64,000 bases of DNA from Roseburia_D yibonii (lineage in GTDB: Bacteria > Bacillota > Clostridia > Lachnospirales > Lachnospiraceae): NCBI RefSeq assembly GCF_014297335.1, contig NZ_JACOQH010000002.1, forward strand, positions 248,001-312,000. Direction: 5' to 3'. Shown here in pieces: positions 30,059 to 38,407 of this stretch; position 1 is the first letter of the stretch, and each line of letters starts with the position of its first letter. The notes beneath the pieces were generated by a model, which was not told where the DNA came from, did not search any database, and was given only the letters and a program-made list of their open reading frames with translations. Both the position numbers and the translations under genes were made by a program.

Positions 30059-32929
30059 TTAATCGCCAAAGCCATTTGCCGTATCGCTTACGGACATTGC
30101 CTGGCCATTTAGTAATGTTTGTTCGTCTGCAACATGGAAATAATACGATAAAACCTTTGCAGACAGATCCGCGGCATTGCTTGAGGTGTATCCATATGCG
30201 ATTCTTGTTGCAATGGACACCTGCGGGTCTTCATACGGTGCGTAACCGACAAACAGCGCGTGGTTCGGTCTGGTCAGGATCTGCTGCGCCGTACCGGTTT
30301 TTCCGGCAACCGCGATCGGAAATCCATCAAATTCCTTGTGGCTTTCCACCACCATGCGCATACCGGAATGAATGGCATCCCAGGTAGACTGGCTGATCCC
30401 CTCAATCTGGTTTTTGACCGTCGGTTCATAGGATTCGATCAGATTTCCATCCGAATCCGTTACCTTGCTAAGCAGCGTATAATTATATACAGTACCGGAA
30501 TTTGCGACCGCTGTCACATAGCGCGCCAGCTCGGTTGTGGTGTAGTTGTTATCACTCTGTCCGATCGCTGCGAGGATCGGTACCTTGGTCGCGATCTGAG
30601 GCTCATTTTCCGGAATCTCAATTCCGGTCGTGTCTCCCAGTCCATACATTTCAGCATATTTCTGGATCGCAGTAATTCCCTTGGTCTCGTTGTAGGTATC
30701 TCCGGTGCTGCTCAGACGGTATCCTACTTCGTAGAAGAAGTAGTTACACGAGTCGCGGATCGCCTCAGAGACATTGATAAGACCGTGGTTGCTCGGATAT
30801 ACCCAACATTTCGGGCTAGGAGTTACTTTTGTAAACTGTCCTTCATCCAGGATCTGTTCTGAAGGCGAGGAAAGCACTCCCTCCGTCAGTCCGGCGGTAG
30901 CCGTCACCATTTTAAAGGTAGATCCCGGTGCGGTACGCTGCTGTGTCGCATTGTTGTAAAGCGGCAGGGACAGGTCTTCATTTAATGCCGCATAGTATGC
31001 GGAATCTACGGTATTGGCAAGTCTGTTATTGTCATAGCCCGGATACGTCACGCAGGCAAGCAGCTCCCCGGTCTTTGTATCCGTAACAACACAGGAGCCG
31101 GTACATGGATCGAGCGCCAGCTGCGCCGGTGTGATCTCAAGATCCTGTATCTTTCCACGCAGGAAATCAAATGCGCTGACATTTCCCCTTTCCAGCGCCG
31201 CTACCTGATTTTCATCATAGGCAAGCACACCCTGGTCATAGAGGATCAGGCAAAGCTGTGTTCCGCCGATCAGATCATCATGGATCATGTACTTGTAGAT
31301 CCGCTTGGAAAATCCCCGGTCTGTTTTTAAGGATTCCTGAATATAGCTGACAAGCGCGTCATATATTTCAGAAGAGTCGGAATATTTTTCGTTGACTGTA
31401 AATTTGGTGATATCGATCCAGTTGCTCTCGATCGCGTGATACAGATACTCTTTTAAACTGATCGTATTGTTTTTCCATGCGGTGTATGTCTCATCACTGG
31501 TATCAATGCTGTCGGAAAGCAGAACCTTATCCGTGGAAAGCATGGTCACGATATAACCTAAATATGCCTGTGTCTCCTCGTCAAGATCTTTGTACGCGGC
31601 AGGCCGGTCCGAGGTGAGCTGTGTCTGAACGGACGACAGCACCTGATCCTGTTTGGTCAGGAACTTCTGATATACATTTTTCTCCGTTGCTGTTGCGTTG
31701 TCATCCGCAAACGCGTCAATATCAATGACATTATTATTGATCAAAGCAAAGTATACATCATAAATCGGTATTTTTATGTCGGAAGCTGTACTGTTCTCCG
31801 ACGCAATATAATCTTTCGCATTGATGATCTTGGAATATACGATTCCCGCGATCTCCTGCTCTAACAGATCATAAACCGCTTCCTGCAGATTTTTGTCGAT
31901 GGAGAGGTACACATCATTTCCGGCGGACGGGTTTGTCGTATCCGTCGTTTCGACAACTTTTCCCAGGTTGTCTACATATACCGTCTCGTATCCCTTAGTT
32001 CCCTGAAGCTGCAGATCCATCACCTGTTCAATGCCGGATTTTCCGACCACATCGGTCTTGGTATAATTGTCACTCGATGCGGAAAGGCTGTTATACTCAT
32101 CTTCTGAGATCTTTCCGGTATACCCGATGATATGTGAAAAATATTCACTGTCCACATATTTGCGGACGGTATCTTCCGAGATCGCCATTCCCTGCAAACT
32201 GGTCGCGTTCTCGCTGACATAAGCAACCGTTTCATCGCTCACATCCGTTGCGATCGTTGTCGCGATGTATTTCTGATAGCTGTTTTCCGACATTGCATAG
32301 CGGATGACCAGGATGCGGTACAGATCTTCCCTTGCGTAGGTATCCTCGGATAACGCAAATCCCTTTTCCCTGCAAAGATAGGAAATGACCTGATCCGGTG
32401 TCGCCTCCGCTTCATTATAGCCAAGCTTTTTATTGTATTTTAATTCATCGGTCTTGTTATGTCCGTAAACATCCGCAAGAAAACGGAGGAGCGTTTTTCC
32501 CTCTACTGTGAAAGCATAGGTTCCGTCTGCATTCAGCGCAATATTGAAATCATTCTGGATCACGTCATGATTCTTATCGAGCACTTTTAAAACCGAAGCA
32601 ATCTCCTCATTGATGGACTGATTCTTTTCTTTTAAGGAATCATAACTTCCATTATCTTCAATCGTCACCGAATACGCAAGTTCATTGTACGCCAAAAGTT
32701 CGCCGTTACGGTCATAGATATTTCCACGCGTACTCGGAAGCACTTTTTCGCGTTTGATCTTTAAGGTATAATTTTTCTGATATTCTTCGCCGTTTATGAT
32801 CTGCAGTGAGAACAGGCGTTCCAGAAGAATGACCGACAATAAGATCATAACCACTGCAAGAACAAATAATCTTGATTTGAAGAAATTTTTTAAAAACTCT
32901 TTTAAATTCTCAAACAAACTTTGCCTCAC
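30059..32929 (-). CDS. mrdA: Penicillin-binding protein 2 (elongasome transpeptidase) with large insertion
   Basis: The 956-residue protein has one membrane helix (about 19-36) and a dimerisation region starting STRGNIYDRNGELLAYNELAY (66-86). The transpeptidase domain carries S670-T-F-K673, S727-C-N729 and K877-T-G-T880. Between SIDKNLQEAVYDLLEQEI (about 343-360) and the start of the catalytic domain (LALDPCTGSCVV, about 604) lies an insertion of about 240 residues, absent from the about 630-residue enterobacterial PBP2. Clostridial PBP2 proteins are often long. It overlaps mreD by 20 bases and acts with RodA, MreC and MreD. Confidence 0.93.
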   Translation of the reverse strand: MRQSLFENLKEFLKNFFKSRLFVLAVVMILLSVILLERLFSLQIINGEEYQKNYTLKIKREKVLPSTRGNIYDRNGELLAYNELAYSVTIEDNGSYDSLKEKNQSINEEIASVLKVLDKNHDVIQNDFNIALNADGTYAFTVEGKTLLRFLADVYGHNKTDELKYNKKLGYNEAEATPDQVISYLCREKGFALSEDTYAREDLYRILVIRYAMSENSYQKYIATTIATDVSDETVAYVSENATSLQGMAISEDTVRKYVDSEYFSHIIGYTGKISEDEYNSLSASSDNYTKTDVVGKSGIEQVMDLQLQGTKGYETVYVDNLGKVVETTDTTNPSAGNDVYLSIDKNLQEAVYDLLEQEIAGIVYSKIINAKDYIASENSTASDIKIPIYDVYFALINNNVIDIDAFADDNATATEKNVYQKFLTKQDQVLSSVQTQLTSDRPAAYKDLDEETQAYLGYIVTMLSTDKVLLSDSIDTSDETYTAWKNNTISLKEYLYHAIESNWIDITKFTVNEKYSDSSEIYDALVSYIQESLKTDRGFSKRIYKYMIHDDLIGGTQLCLILYDQGVLAYDENQVAALERGNVSAFDFLRGKIQDLEITPAQLALDPCTGSCVVTDTKTGELLACVTYPGYDNNRLANTVDSAYYAALNEDLSLPLYNNATQQRTAPGSTFKMVTATAGLTEGVLSSPSEQILDEGQFTKVTPSPKCWVYPSNHGLINVSEAIRDSCNYFFYEVGYRLSSTGDTYNETKGITAIQKYAEMYGLGDTTGIEIPENEPQIATKVPILAAIGQSDNNYTTTELARYVTAVANSGTVYNYTLLSKVTDSDGNLIESYEPTVKNQIEGISQSTWDAIHSGMRMVVESHKEFDGFPIAVAGKTGTAQQILTRPNHALFVGYAPYEDPQVSIATRIAYGYTSSNAADLSAKVLSYYFHVADEQTLLNGQAMSVSDTANGFGD

Positions 32930-33428
32930 TCCTTTTCTCAGATTTTTCCAGCCACTGATTGATCTTTAAGATCAGCCAGTACAGCAAAATTGTGACCAAC
33001 AGTGTATAGACAAGTTCCGGAATCATAAGATGTAAAAAATAATATCCGATATCAAACTGTTTGCGGAACAGAAAACGGAAAAAATAAATGCACAGATTAC
33101 ATGCAAGATCACTCGCCGAGATCAGCAGCATCGGCAGCTTAATATCGTCCTGAAAAAAGATGGCACGGAAAAATCCGTTCACATAGCCGACATACATATA
33201 AAGCAGCGCATAAAAGCCCAGGACATCTCCAAAGAACAGATCGATCAAAAGCCCGGAAAAGAAGCCGATAAACATTCCTTCTTTTTTTCCACGCATAAAT
33301 CCAAAAGAAGACACTGCCACAATCAGAAGATTTGGCGAAATCGAAGCAAACGAAAGTGCCTGAAACACTGTCGTCTGCAGCAAAAAGCATATCATAATAA
33401 TTACGGTTACAACTACTTTACGTCTCAT
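32910..33428 (-). CDS. mreD: Rod shape-determining protein MreD
   Basis: The 172-residue protein is hydrophobic, with about five membrane helices and the MreD pattern (RGKKEGMFIGFFSGLLIDLFFGDVLGFYALLYMYVGYVNGFF). It is a membrane part of the elongasome. It lies between mreC and PBP2, the standard order. Confidence 0.92.
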   Translation of the reverse strand: MRRKVVVTVIIMICFLLQTTVFQALSFASISPNLLIVAVSSFGFMRGKKEGMFIGFFSGLLIDLFFGDVLGFYALLYMYVGYVNGFFRAIFFQDDIKLPMLLISASDLACNLCIYFFRFLFRKQFDIGYYFLHLMIPELVYTLLVTILLYWLILKINQWLEKSEKRSEAKFV

Positions 33429-33463
33429 AAATTACCTCTTGTCTGTCTCTTCTTCGCACTTAT

Positions 33464-34345
33464 TTACTGTCCGGAAAGTTCTCCGGAAACATCTTCCTTT
33501 TTATCCAGGATGACCAAAACTTCCTGAATGTGTTCAAAATCAACAACCGGTGTGATGGTTCCCGATTTGGTAAGATTGTTGGAATCCACGGAAACATCCT
33601 TGATATATCCGATCAGGATTCCCTGTAAATATTTGTCACTGATGTAGGACGTAACGATCTGATCCCCGGCCTGCACCTGGTCATCCGTATCTTTTAAGTC
33701 GCTTAATTCAATCTCCTGATTTTCATTCATCATCTGGAGATTTCCCCGGATAATACAGTTATCCGATGTGGCAAGATCCATGCCGCTGACACTGCTCGTA
33801 TCATCGATGATCGATTTTACCTTCGCATAATTCGGAGCCACATCTGTCACGATCCCGACAAGTCCGCTTCCGGCGATCACGTTCATATCCTTTTCGATCC
33901 CGTCTTTCGATCCCTTGTCTATGATAAACGTATTGAACCAGTTCCCGGAATCCTTTCCAATCACGTTTGCGGCAACTTTTTTATAGCTCGGATATTTATC
34001 ATCCAGTTCCAACAGCGCACGGTAATTGTCCAGATCGTACTGTTCCAGCTTTATGGTATTTAATTCGGCTGTCAGCTCATCCACCTGCGCCTGCAGTTCT
34101 TCGTTTTTCTGCATGACATCATTCAGATTTTTTAAATTATCCGCTTTTTCAGACATCCAGCCGCCGACTGCGTTGATTCCTTTCTGCATCGGGACAAACA
34201 CATATCCGGCAACCGCGTTTAGCGGACCGCCGGACAGATTGAATGTAAAACTAAGGAACATGACGGTGACGCACAGCACGGTCATGCCAAGCAGGATATA
34301 TTTTGTCGGTAATGTAAATTGTGGTTTACGTTTTATGCGTCTCAT
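33464..34345 (-). CDS. mreC: Rod shape-determining protein MreC
   Basis: The 293-residue protein has an N-terminal membrane helix (about 17-35), a coiled coil (about 60-105; LKNLNDVMQKNEELQAQVDELTAELNTI) and the beta-rich MreC domain (VIGKDSGNWFNTFIIDKGSKDGIEKDMNVI, GLVGIVTDVAPNYAKVKSIID). It links MreB to the periplasm-side synthases. Confidence 0.95.
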   Translation of the reverse strand: MRRIKRKPQFTLPTKYILLGMTVLCVTVMFLSFTFNLSGGPLNAVAGYVFVPMQKGINAVGGWMSEKADNLKNLNDVMQKNEELQAQVDELTAELNTIKLEQYDLDNYRALLELDDKYPSYKKVAANVIGKDSGNWFNTFIIDKGSKDGIEKDMNVIAGSGLVGIVTDVAPNYAKVKSIIDDTSSVSGMDLATSDNCIIRGNLQMMNENQEIELSDLKDTDDQVQAGDQIVTSYISDKYLQGILIGYIKDVSVDSNNLTKSGTITPVVDFEHIQEVLVILDKKEDVSGELSGQ

Positions 34346-34357
34346 GTTTTACCTCTG

Positions 34358-35374
34358 TTATTTATAGTTCTTGGTTTTTAAGCTAAATGCAAGATGCTTG
34401 TATTTTTCGTCGGAAACGATCTTTACAAGTCCTCTTACGACACTCTCTTCCGGTTCATCGCAGCGGTTTACACGGATGTTTGTGATCTGTGTAAAGAGAT
34501 CATCCAGCTGTCTGATCTGTGACGCGCCTCCGGTGATATAAATACCGGAATGGATGATATCCTTTGCCAGTTCCGGCGGGGTCTTCTCCAAGATCATTTT
34601 TATGGAATTGCAGATAGAGCTCAAATTGTCCTTGATCGCCTCGTATACGATCTGAGCGGAGATCTCCATCTCGATCGGAAGCCCGCTCACGACATCGCGT
34701 CCGACAATGACCATGGTGTCACTGCTTCCGGCAACGCCGGCACCAAGCTCTTCCTTCAGTTGTTTCGCAGTCTTCTGTCCGATGACCAGATTGAAATTCT
34801 TCTTGATGTAGCTGATGATGGATTCGTCCAGGCGGTTTCCTCCAAAGTGTAAGAGGTCACTGAGCACCAGCCCGCCAAGAGAGATCACGGAGATCTCTGT
34901 GGTATCCGCTCCGATATCAACGACCATGATACCGGTCGGTTCATTGACATCCAGACCGAGTCCGACTGCGTCCGCGATCGGTTTCTCACAGAGCAGGACA
35001 TTCTTCGGTTTCATCTTGCTCTTGAAGAACATATCAAAGAAAGCCTTCTTTTCCACTTCTGTAATGTCGGTAGGCACCGCAACGATATATTCCGCGCCAT
35101 GGGTTTTCCCTTTGGCGTTCTTTTCGATAAACTCAAAGATCATCGTCTGCATATTGTTGAAATCCGCGATCACTCCGTTTACGATCGGGAAAGTGACATT
35201 GATGGATTCCGGCGCTTTCTCATACATTGCGTATGCCGCGTCGCCGTATGCGTACATCTGGTTTTTATTGATTATTGCGATGGTATTTTTCTCATTTAAG
35301 ACTTTGCCGGTCGCCTTGCAGTATACTTTCAGATTGCAGGTTCCCAAATCAATTCCATAAACATTGTTATTCAT
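34358..35374 (-). CDS. mreB: MreB-like actin homologue
   Basis: The 338-residue protein shows the actin-fold motifs of MreB: phosphate-1 GIDLGTCNLKVYCK, phosphate-2 VVDIGADTTEISVISLGG, adenosine ITGGASQIRQLD, and GVIADFNNMQTMIFEFI. It is more divergent than Bacillus MreB (GTCNLKVYCK rather than GTANTLVYVK, and DIGADT rather than DIGGGT). ATG 35374 is preceded by GGGAGC. It is followed 12 bases later by mreC, so it is the operon's MreB. Confidence 0.92.
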   Translation of the reverse strand: MNNNVYGIDLGTCNLKVYCKATGKVLNEKNTIAIINKNQMYAYGDAAYAMYEKAPESINVTFPIVNGVIADFNNMQTMIFEFIEKNAKGKTHGAEYIVAVPTDITEVEKKAFFDMFFKSKMKPKNVLLCEKPIADAVGLGLDVNEPTGIMVVDIGADTTEISVISLGGLVLSDLLHFGGNRLDESIISYIKKNFNLVIGQKTAKQLKEELGAGVAGSSDTMVIVGRDVVSGLPIEMEISAQIVYEAIKDNLSSICNSIKMILEKTPPELAKDIIHSGIYITGGASQIRQLDDLFTQITNIRVNRCDEPEESVVRGLVKIVSDEKYKHLAFSLKTKNYK

Positions 35375-35390
35375 AATAATTCTGCTCCCT

Positions 35391-36089
35391 TCAGACCTGT
35401 TTGATAAGTCCTTCCTCTCTAAAGCTGTAATATCTGTTATCACCAATGATAATGTGATCGGATAAACGGATCCCGAGAAGTGCTCCGCACAGCCGAATGC
35501 GTTCTGTGACTTCCTCGTCCTGTCTGCTTGGTAACGGCGAACCGCTTGGGTGATTGTGCAGTAAGATGATCTGGACAGCGCCCCGCTTTAACGCGGCGAG
35601 AAAAACTTCACGCGGCGAAGTAAGCGACGCGTTCACGGTTCCTACGGATATCACTTCATCACCGAGCAGGGCACACTTGGAGTCAAACATGCAGACCATA
35701 AGTTTTTCTTTCTGCTCATGCCGCAGCTGTTCCATGTAATAGCCTGCAACAGATGCCGCATCCGTAAGTTTCAGCTGATGGCTTCGATCCGCCACGGCAA
35801 GCCGTTTGGATAGCTCCGCCATGCACTTTAACTGCACAGCTTTTACATTTCCGATCCCCGGAATATGCATCAGTTCCTCGCGGTTCATGCGGTACAGGTT
35901 TAAGATCCCGCCCTGTTCGTAGTTTAAGATCTCTCTGGCGAGTGTCACCGAAGAGATCCCTTTTGTGCCGGTGCGCAAAAGGACTGCGATCAGCTCTGCG
36001 TCGGATAAAACCTCAGCGCCATACCGGCTGCATTTCTCATACGGTTTCTCGGTTTCCGGTAAATTTTTCATCATTGTATCTGGATACAT
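35391..36089 (-). CDS. radC: RadC family JAB-domain protein
   Basis: The 232-residue protein has an N-terminal helix-hairpin-helix part (IPGIGNVKAVQL) and a JAMM metalloenzyme motif HNHPSGSPLPSRQD near the C-terminus. RadC's function is uncertain despite the name. It lies 16 bases upstream of mreB, the usual Firmicute position (radC-mreBCD). Confidence 0.95.
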   Translation of the reverse strand: MYPDTMMKNLPETEKPYEKCSRYGAEVLSDAELIAVLLRTGTKGISSVTLAREILNYEQGGILNLYRMNREELMHIPGIGNVKAVQLKCMAELSKRLAVADRSHQLKLTDAASVAGYYMEQLRHEQKEKLMVCMFDSKCALLGDEVISVGTVNASLTSPREVFLAALKRGAVQIILLHNHPSGSPLPSRQDEEVTERIRLCGALLGIRLSDHIIIGDNRYYSFREEGLIKQV

Positions 36090-36136
36090 AACGACCTTTC
36101 CGCTCTCTCTTTGGCATGAAAGGCATATCTATAATA

Positions 36137-37438
36137 TTAACACAACAAATCTTTATTAACAAGATTCTGTTCATAAAGTTTTTGTAAAGACATCAAAATA
36201 CCAAGTTTGGCATGATACCAGGTAAGTCCGCCCTGGAAATAGACCGCATACGGCGGTTTTAACGGGCCATCCGCACTCAATTCGATCGATGATCCCTGTA
36301 CAAACGCACCTGCCGCCATAATTACTTTGCTGTCGTATCCCGGCATATCCCACGGTTCCGGTGTCACATAGCTGTCCACCGGCGCTGCCGCCTGGATCCC
36401 CTCGCAGAACGCGATCAGGCCTTCCGGGGAATTTAAGGTAACTGCCTGAATGATGTCGTGACGGCTCTCCGTTCCGTTTGGAATAACCGGAAATCCGAGA
36501 CGTTCATAGATATTCGCGGCAAATATCGCGCCTTTTAATGCTCCGCCGACCACAGTCGGTGCCTGGAAAAATCCCTGATAAAAAGACTGGATCACACCGA
36601 GTGACGCGCCGACTTCTTTCCCAAGTCCCGGAGACGTAAGGCGGTACGCCGCATTCTCGACGCATTCTTTCTTTCCGACAATGTAACCGCCAATCGGTGC
36701 CAGTCCGCCGCCCGGATTTTTAATCAAGGAGCCGACGATCATATCCGCGCCGGCTTCGAGCGGTTCTTTTTCTTCTACAAATTCTCCATAGCAGTTGTCC
36801 ACCATGCAGATCACGTCCGGTTTGATGCCCTTGATAAAGGAGATCAGCTCTCCGATCCTAGTAACCGAAAGCGTCGGTCTGGTCTGATATCCCTTGGAGC
36901 GCTGGATCGTCACAAGTTTTGTCTTTTCGTTAAGCGCCGCCCGGATACCCTCATAGTCAAAGCCGCCGTCCGCAAGCAGATCCACCTGTTTGTAGGTGAC
37001 TCCGTATTCCGCAAGCGATCCTTTGGACGGGCGGATACCGATTACTTCCTCTAAGGTATCATATGGTTTGCCGACCGGAGAAAGCAGTTCATCGCCCGGG
37101 CGCAGATTGGACATCAGTGCAAGCGCAAGCGCATGGGTTCCACAGGTGATCTGCGGGCGCACCAGCGCATCCTCTCCGTGAAAGCAGTCCGCGTAGACCT
37201 GCTCTAAGGTGTCCCTTCCAAGATCGCTGTATCCGTATCCGGTCGAAATATTAAAACATTCCGCGCTCACTTTGTTTTTTTGCATCGCACGGATCACTTT
37301 CATCTGATTGTATTCCACCGTTGCGTCGATCGCTGCGAAGCGCTCTTTTAAAGAATCCTCGATCTTTTTCCCGAAAGCATAGACTTCCTTTGAAATTCCA
37401 AGTGATTCATACTGTTTTTCCAATATCTGTTCGTTCAT
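36137..37438 (-). CDS. Methionine gamma-lyase family PLP enzyme (YnbB, formerly aluminium resistance protein)
   Basis: The 433-residue protein has fold-type I PLP features: SLIKNPGGGLAPIGGYIVG with the likely Schiff-base Lys, ISTGYGYSDLGRDTLEQVYA, and QRSKGYQTRPTLSV. This is the family (COG4100) encoded next to miaA in Bacillus (YnbB), and it may act on sulfur amino acids; the substrate is unproven. ATG 37438 (GAGGG ribosome site) is chosen over a longer frame that runs into miaA. It follows miaA by 10 bases. Confidence 0.88.
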   Translation of the reverse strand: MNEQILEKQYESLGISKEVYAFGKKIEDSLKERFAAIDATVEYNQMKVIRAMQKNKVSAECFNISTGYGYSDLGRDTLEQVYADCFHGEDALVRPQITCGTHALALALMSNLRPGDELLSPVGKPYDTLEEVIGIRPSKGSLAEYGVTYKQVDLLADGGFDYEGIRAALNEKTKLVTIQRSKGYQTRPTLSVTRIGELISFIKGIKPDVICMVDNCYGEFVEEKEPLEAGADMIVGSLIKNPGGGLAPIGGYIVGKKECVENAAYRLTSPGLGKEVGASLGVIQSFYQGFFQAPTVVGGALKGAIFAANIYERLGFPVIPNGTESRHDIIQAVTLNSPEGLIAFCEGIQAAAPVDSYVTPEPWDMPGYDSKVIMAAGAFVQGSSIELSADGPLKPPYAVYFQGGLTWYHAKLGILMSLQKLYEQNLVNKDLLC

Positions 37439-37448
37439 CTTATCCCTC

Positions 37449-38396
37449 TTAACTAATAATTTGTTTTTCCTGTAACATCTGATCCATATATGCCAGAATT
37501 TTTGAATTGTCGTAATCAAAATCCGGTTTGTTCACCCAGATGACATCCTTTTCCCGTTTAAACCAGGTGAGCTGTCTTTTCGCGAAATGTCTCGTATCCC
37601 GTTTTAAGATATAAACGGCTTCTTCGTAGGACATCTCCCCGTTTAAGTAGGCAAGGATCTCTTTATAGCCCAGTCCCTGCATGGAGACCAGATCTTTCCC
37701 GTAACCCATTTCCTTTAAATGTGCCACCTCGTCCACCAGTCCCTGTTCCAGCATCTGGTCGATCCTGCGGTCGATCTTTTCATAAATCTTCGCCCGGTCA
37801 TCATTTAAAACGAAGTACGCAAAATTATAAGGAGACTGTTTCTTTCGTTCCCGTTCATTGTGTTCCGAGATCTTTTCCCCGGACAGATGATAGTATTCCA
37901 GCGCGCGGATCACGCGTTTTTTATTGTTCGCGTGAATTTCTCCGGCTGCCTTTTCATCCACCTGGCGCAGCATGTCATGTAAAAAGGCGGTTCCTTTTTC
38001 TTCCGCGAGCTGTTCTAATTCTGCGCGGTAAGCTTCATCACACTCCTGCTCGGAAAAATCAATGTCTTTTAAGATCGCCTGGATATAAAAGCCGGTTCCG
38101 CCGACTAAGATCGGAATCTGTCCTTTTTGGTAGATCTCCTCAATATATTTCTTTGCATAGGTCTGGAATTTCACCACATGGAATTCTTCATCCGGCAGAA
38201 ACTCATCCACCAGATAATGGTCGATCCCCTGCATTTCCTCTTTTGTGATCTTTGCGGAACCGATATCCATATAGCGGTATACCTGGATGGAATCCGCCGA
38301 TATCACGGCTCCGCCAATCTGTTTTGCAAGCGCAATGGATAATTCACTTTTTCCAACTGCCGTAGGTCCGGCAAGCACAATTAATGGTCGTTTCAT
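37449..38396 (-). CDS. miaA: tRNA dimethylallyltransferase
   Basis: The 315-residue protein has the P-loop LAGPTAVGKSELS, DSIQVYRYMDIGSAKIT, HYLVDEFLPDEEF, and VGGTGFYIQAIL. MiaA prenylates A37 of tRNAs that read UNN codons. It is encoded between mutL and the YnbB-like gene (12 and 10 base gaps), so transcription probably continues from mutS-mutL. Confidence 0.97.
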   Translation of the reverse strand: MKRPLIVLAGPTAVGKSELSIALAKQIGGAVISADSIQVYRYMDIGSAKITKEEMQGIDHYLVDEFLPDEEFHVVKFQTYAKKYIEEIYQKGQIPILVGGTGFYIQAILKDIDFSEQECDEAYRAELEQLAEEKGTAFLHDMLRQVDEKAAGEIHANNKKRVIRALEYYHLSGEKISEHNERERKKQSPYNFAYFVLNDDRAKIYEKIDRRIDQMLEQGLVDEVAHLKEMGYGKDLVSMQGLGYKEILAYLNGEMSYEEAVYILKRDTRHFAKRQLTWFKREKDVIWVNKPDFDYDNSKILAYMDQMLQEKQIIS

Positions 38397-38407
38397 TTTC
38401 TGTTTTC

